Origin: Duganella sp. 1224
GTDB taxonomy: Bacteria > Pseudomonadota > Gammaproteobacteria > Burkholderiales > Burkholderiaceae_D
DNA length: 64,000 bases
Assembly (NCBI RefSeq): GCF_013408245.1
Contig: NZ_JACBYS010000005.1
Coordinates: 1 to 64,000 of the forward strand
Reading direction: 5' to 3'
Made by a program: the position numbers and the translations under genes. Of the stretch, positions 60,196 through 64,000 are shown piece by piece. The notes beneath the pieces were generated by a model. It saw only the letters and a list, made by a program, of their open reading frames with translations. It was not told where the DNA came from and searched no databases. Position 1 is the first letter of the stretch, and each line of letters opens with the position of its first letter.

Positions 60196-62596
60196 ATTGG
60201 CGCAACGCCTGCGCGGGCGCGAGGCGCATCGCCGACCAGGTATGGCGTCCGGTGGCCGCCGCCGCCACCAGCAGGGCCAGCGCCAGCGCCGCCAGCGGCG
60301 CCCATGTGCCCAGCGGCGAACGCTCGGCAAACGGCGCCAGATAGTGCGCTATCACCAACCACGCCGGCGGCAGCGCGATCACCGCCGCCACCGCCGTCAA
60401 CAGCACAAATTCCCGCCCCACCAGCACCGCAATCGCCGCGCGGCCGGCGCCATGCAGCTTGCGCAAAACGATTTCCCGCGCCCGCTGCTGCACACTGTGC
60501 GCCGCCAGCACATAGATGCCGAACGCCGCCAGCGTCAACACCACCGCCGTCGCACAAGCCAGCAGGTGCGCCAGCCGCACATCGTCCACATACGCCTGCG
60601 CGTAGTAACTGGCCGCGTGGCGTATCACCGGCGGACGGGCAGGGAAGCAGCGCTGCCATACGGCGAGCATGGCCTGCTCCACCGCACCGGCCCGACCCGC
60701 CTGTACCCGCACCGTCAGCAGCCGGCTGCTGTCCGACAGCGTATACATGATCGGCTGCACCGGATCGCGCAAGGTCTCCCAGCGCAAGTCCGGCGCCACG
60801 CCGACGATGCGATACGGGCTGCCGTTGATGCGCTGCCCCACCGCCTCATGCGGCGACACCCAACCAAGCGCACGCACCGCCGCCTGGTTCAGCATCACGC
60901 TTTCCTCCCCCTTGCCGCCCGCCTGCTCGATACGCGGATCGAACAAGCGCCCGGCCAGCGGCTGCAGGCCGTAGACCTGGAAAAATGACGCCCCCACCAT
61001 GCGCACACCGATGCCGGCGCTGCTGCCGTCATTGCGCTGCACGGTGGTGCTGCCGCGCGTGCCGGTATGGTCGTCGCGGCCGGGCAGGTCGCGGCTGTCG
61101 GCCACGCCGGCGACGCCGGGCAACTGCGCCACGGCGTCTCGGAAGGCGCGGGCGGCCGGCGAGGTCAGCTCCTCCGGCAGCTCCGCCGTCAGCAGCGGCG
61201 CCGGATCGAAGCCGGGCGACGCGCTGGCGGCGAACTGCGTCTGCCACAGGATCGCCAGCGCCACGCTGCCCATGCCCATGGCGGCCGCAAACTGCACCGA
61301 CGTCAGCGCGCGCCGCAGCCATGCGCCGCCAGCCGTCTCGCCGCTGCGCTGCGCCAGCGTGGCGCGCATGTCCACGCCGCGCGCCAGCCAGCCCGGATAC
61401 ACGCCGGCCAAGCCGCCTACCACCACGCCGAACGCCAGGCAGATGGCGGCCGACCACGGCGTGAACACGCCCTCCAGCGGCCGTTGCAGCAGTTCGGACC
61501 CCAGCGGCAGCAGCAGCCACGCCAGTACGACACCCAGCTCGGCCGCCGTCAGCGACAACAGCATGGCCTCGGCCATAAATTGCACCAGCAACTGGCGCGT
61601 GGAGGCGCCCAGCACGCGGCGCATAGCGATCTCGCGCTGGCGCCGCACGGTCCGCACGGCCGCCAGGTTGACGTAGTTGATCACCGCCAGCAGCAGGATC
61701 AGCAAGCCGGCCAGGCCAAGCGCCAGCACCATGCGTATATCGCCGCGCGGCCCGCTGCCCATGGTGTTGGCGACGCTGCGGTCGAAATAGGCGTCGGCCA
61801 GCGAACCAAGGCCGATGTCCACCATTTTGCGTCCGCCCAGCGCCGCCTTCATCTCCGGCGTGGCCAGATTGTCCCACGGCGCCTTGTCGATCACATCCTG
61901 CAGCACTTTTTGCAGCGCCTGCGGGCTGGCGCCGGTCTTCACATAAATGCGGCCGGCGATGCCCATCCAGTTGGACAGCGCCTGTTGCCGTTCCTGCTCC
62001 GTCCACAGCGCCGTGCCAATGCCGGCCAACACGCCGAACGGCATGGTGCTATTGGCTGGCCGGTCCGGCAGTATCGCCCGCACCTGGAAGGTCTGGTTGG
62101 CGAGCGTGAGCGTGTGTCCCAAGGCGTCGGCGGTGCCGAGCAGCAGAACGGCAGCCTGCCGCGTCAACGCCAGGCCATCCGGCTGCGTCAGCGCCTGGTG
62201 CAGATCGCCGCGCAGCGCCCGCAATCCGGCGATCTGCTCAAACGCCGGGTCGACCGTGACCACCTCGATCTCGCGCACGCCGCCCTGCTGTCGCAGCATG
62301 GCCTTGCTGGGCCACCAGACGCTGACCTGTAGCGGCAGGCCGCTGTTCAGCGCCACCGCGCGCATGGCGAAGGGCGTGTACTCCATCCACTGCGGCTGCG
62401 GAATGAAATTGAGCCGGTGCTTGATGACGAATACCTGCTCGCGTTGCGGCACGTCGCGGTCATAGCCGAACGAATACCACACAAAGCCCAGCAGCACGAA
62501 GCACACCGCAAAGCCAACCGCGAGGCCGAGCAGCTCGACGGCGGTATGCAGCGGATGCCGCGACAGCAGCCGCCATCCGAGCCGCAGATTTTTCAT
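60194..62596 (-). CDS. MacB/FtsX-type ABC transporter permease
   Basis: An 800-residue inner-membrane protein with two repeats of MacB-like periplasmic core plus FtsX permease domain: a first helix (about 15-40), a large periplasmic loop, three helices (about 290-400), then a second half with a helix near 435, a second loop and three closing helices (about 680-800). QREIAMRRVLGASTRQLLVQFMAEA is the coupling segment. No ATPase lies inside the window. It follows the next permease by 3 bases, so the two are one operon and probably form a heterodimer. Confidence 0.88.
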   Translation of the reverse strand: MKNLRLGWRLLSRHPLHTAVELLGLAVGFAVCFVLLGFVWYSFGYDRDVPQREQVFVIKHRLNFIPQPQWMEYTPFAMRAVALNSGLPLQVSVWWPSKAMLRQQGGVREIEVVTVDPAFEQIAGLRALRGDLHQALTQPDGLALTRQAAVLLLGTADALGHTLTLANQTFQVRAILPDRPANSTMPFGVLAGIGTALWTEQERQQALSNWMGIAGRIYVKTGASPQALQKVLQDVIDKAPWDNLATPEMKAALGGRKMVDIGLGSLADAYFDRSVANTMGSGPRGDIRMVLALGLAGLLILLLAVINYVNLAAVRTVRRQREIAMRRVLGASTRQLLVQFMAEAMLLSLTAAELGVVLAWLLLPLGSELLQRPLEGVFTPWSAAICLAFGVVVGGLAGVYPGWLARGVDMRATLAQRSGETAGGAWLRRALTSVQFAAAMGMGSVALAILWQTQFAASASPGFDPAPLLTAELPEELTSPAARAFRDAVAQLPGVAGVADSRDLPGRDDHTGTRGSTTVQRNDGSSAGIGVRMVGASFFQVYGLQPLAGRLFDPRIEQAGGKGEESVMLNQAAVRALGWVSPHEAVGQRINGSPYRIVGVAPDLRWETLRDPVQPIMYTLSDSSRLLTVRVQAGRAGAVEQAMLAVWQRCFPARPPVIRHAASYYAQAYVDDVRLAHLLACATAVVLTLAAFGIYVLAAHSVQQRAREIVLRKLHGAGRAAIAVLVGREFVLLTAVAAVIALPPAWLVIAHYLAPFAERSPLGTWAPLAALALALLVAAAATGRHTWSAMRLAPAQALRQ

Positions 62597-62599
62597 GAC

Positions 62600-64000
62600 T
62601 CAGTCCTTCAGCGCGAGTGCCGGCGACATGCGCATGGCCGTCAGCGTGTGGCGCGTGGTGGCGAGCAGCGCCACCAGCACCGCCAGCAGCAGCGCCGCCA
62701 GCGGCGTCCACAAGCCGACCGGCGCGTGCTCGGTATAGCTGGCGAGATAGCGCTGCGTGCCCACCGCCGCCAGTGGCAGGCCGATGACCGCGCCGGCCGC
62801 TACCAGCACCGAAAATTCGCGTCCCAGCATCAGCGCGATGTCCTTGCCGGCCGCGCCGTGCAGCTTGCGCAGCACGATCTGGCGGCGGTTGCGCTGCACG
62901 CTGTAGGCCGACAGCACGTAGATGCCGAACGCCGCCAGCGCAATCGCCGTCAGGCTGCTGATGGCGAGCATGCGCATCAGGCGTGCGTCGGCGGCGTAGC
63001 GGTCGGCCAGGATGCGTTGCTGCGTCTTGATGTCCAGGATGGCGTTGGGGAAGCTGCGACGCCACAACGGCATGATCATCTCGTAGGCCTGCTCGACGCT
63101 GGCTCTGGTGCGCAGCATCACCACGCTACCCGGCCGCACGCGGTAGATCAGCGCCTTGGCCGGTGAGTGCAGCCCCTGGTAACGGATCTCTGGCGCGATA
63201 CCGATGATTTCCGCACCCACAGGCGGCAGCCGCTGTCCGATGGCTTGCTGCGGCGTGGCGTAGCCGAGCGCGATGGCGGCATCGGCATTCAGCATCACGC
63301 CGCCGATGTCCTTGTCATCGCGCGGATCGATGCGCGGACTGAAGCTTTGCCCGTAGAGCGCATGCAGGCCATTTGCCTCGAACCAGTTGGGACTGACCAT
63401 TTTGGCCTCCATCGATAGTTCATTGCCGCCTCGGGTAGCGGTGACGTTGATAACTTTGAGTCCGTCACGGCCAATCGCTTCCGATATTGTGGACACGCTA
63501 TCCACACCGGGCAGGCGGCGCATCTGGTCGAGGAAGGCTTGCGCTTCGGGCTTGGTGCTGGAATCGAACGGCATGTCCAGCACCAGTAGCTGGTGGACGT
63601 CAATGCCGGGCGAGGCGTGGCTGGCGTACCAGGTCTGCCAGCTGACCGCCAGCGTGCCGGCGCTGAGCGCCATGGCGCTGCCGAATTGGACCACCGTCAG
63701 TACGCGCCGCAGCCACAGGCCGGTGATGGTTTCGCTGTTGTCGCGCCCCGCCAGCGCGGTGGCGGGGCGGGCGTGCTGCGCCAGCCAGGCGGGATAGGCG
63801 CCTGCGCACACGCCGATGATGACGCTGCAGCCCAGCGCGATCGCGCAATGTGCCAGCGTGAACATGCCTTCCAGCTTGCGGTTCAGCAGATCCGAGAAGG
63901 TGGGCAGCAGCAGCCACGCCAGCATCAGACCGAGGATTGCCGCGAGCATGGTGGTCAGCACCGCTTCGCTGAGGAACTGGCGCACCAGCTGGCCGGTGCT
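62600..64000 (-). CDS. MacB/FtsX-type ABC transporter permease, 5' end outside the window
   Basis: The frame stays open to the right edge, giving 466 residues of the C-terminal part. It begins STGQLVRQFLSEAVLTTMLAAILG, the FtsX coupling segment after the first periplasmic domain, so about 300 residues are missing. A periplasmic loop (about 150-330) and three closing helices (about 345-460; QIVLRKLHGAAGKDIALMLGREFSVL) follow. It is a close paralogue of the downstream permease. The ATP-binding partner is expected to the right. Confidence 0.87.
   Translation of the reverse strand, partial: STGQLVRQFLSEAVLTTMLAAILGLMLAWLLLPTFSDLLNRKLEGMFTLAHCAIALGCSVIIGVCAGAYPAWLAQHARPATALAGRDNSETITGLWLRRVLTVVQFGSAMALSAGTLAVSWQTWYASHASPGIDVHQLLVLDMPFDSSTKPEAQAFLDQMRRLPGVDSVSTISEAIGRDGLKVINVTATRGGNELSMEAKMVSPNWFEANGLHALYGQSFSPRIDPRDDKDIGGVMLNADAAIALGYATPQQAIGQRLPPVGAEIIGIAPEIRYQGLHSPAKALIYRVRPGSVVMLRTRASVEQAYEMIMPLWRRSFPNAILDIKTQQRILADRYAADARLMRMLAISSLTAIALAAFGIYVLSAYSVQRNRRQIVLRKLHGAAGKDIALMLGREFSVLVAAGAVIGLPLAAVGTQRYLASYTEHAPVGLWTPLAALLLAVLVALLATTRHTLTAMRMSPALALKD

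Overview
The window is 64 kb of GC-rich bacterial chromosome, densely packed with genes. It looks like a betaproteobacterium of the Oxalobacteraceae (Duganella/Massilia/Janthinobacterium type). This is inferred from the gene set (SlmA and a pyrimidine nucleotidase beside argB, EttA, RarD, Kup, a two-copy FKBP lipoprotein, a PHA depolymerase), the codon bias and two families of short dispersed palindromes. No database search was possible. There is one tRNA gene (Thr-GGT) and no rRNA, CRISPR array, integrase or recognisable transposase. No stretch over 300 bases lacks a gene.

Left part (1-12.1 kb): an AraC regulator, a GST and a CPBP membrane protease precede the most unusual locus. On the minus strand, reading leftwards from about 6.6 kb, are a DUF350 membrane protein, an SPFH-SHOCT protein, a double zinc-ribbon/DUF4178 membrane protein, a 60-residue Gly-rich membrane peptide, AdoMet decarboxylase (SpeD) and a molybdate-binding-like periplasmic protein. 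Divergent from it run a membrane-embedded spermidine-synthase-like protein, an exported FAD oxidoreductase, PPK2 and a succinate-semialdehyde-type dehydrogenase. I read this as a polyamine-linked envelope module related to the PspA/DUF350/DUF4178 gene neighbourhoods, but without PspA.

12-26 kb: mostly single genes. They include an exported PHA depolymerase, glutathione peroxidase, LysR/cupin and FtrA/rhodanese pairs, a PabB-PabC fusion, SlmA, a HAD nucleotidase, a TraB/GumN protein, tRNA-Thr and ArgB. A cysteine-rich CWC protein is followed by two paralogous coiled-coil membrane proteins, the second built on a 66-bp tandem repeat. A PHB-depolymerase-family esterase and a CopG protein come next.

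26-34 kb: metabolic and regulatory genes (MBL hydrolase, nitronate monooxygenase, exported amidohydrolase, membrane AraC regulator, TPR protein, Hpt).

32.5-41.8 kb: a liv-type ABC uptake operon (acyl-CoA synthetase, LivG, LivH, LivM, LivK, LivF) followed by a YjbR protein and a PaaK-type CoA ligase. A Crp/Fnr gene diverges from it. The arrangement suggests import and CoA activation of a carboxylic acid.

42-64 kb: LysR/SDR; an aminopeptidase P operon with MgtC, DUF924 and DUF2520 proteins; AlkB; a chemoreceptor; an outer-membrane barrel; EttA; a CocE-type hydrolase; RarD; Kup; a double FKBP lipoprotein; and two tandem MacB-type permeases, the last cut by the window end. A 74-bp near-perfect palindrome lies between rarD and kup, and a folded AT-rich segment lies at 47.88-48.06 kb.
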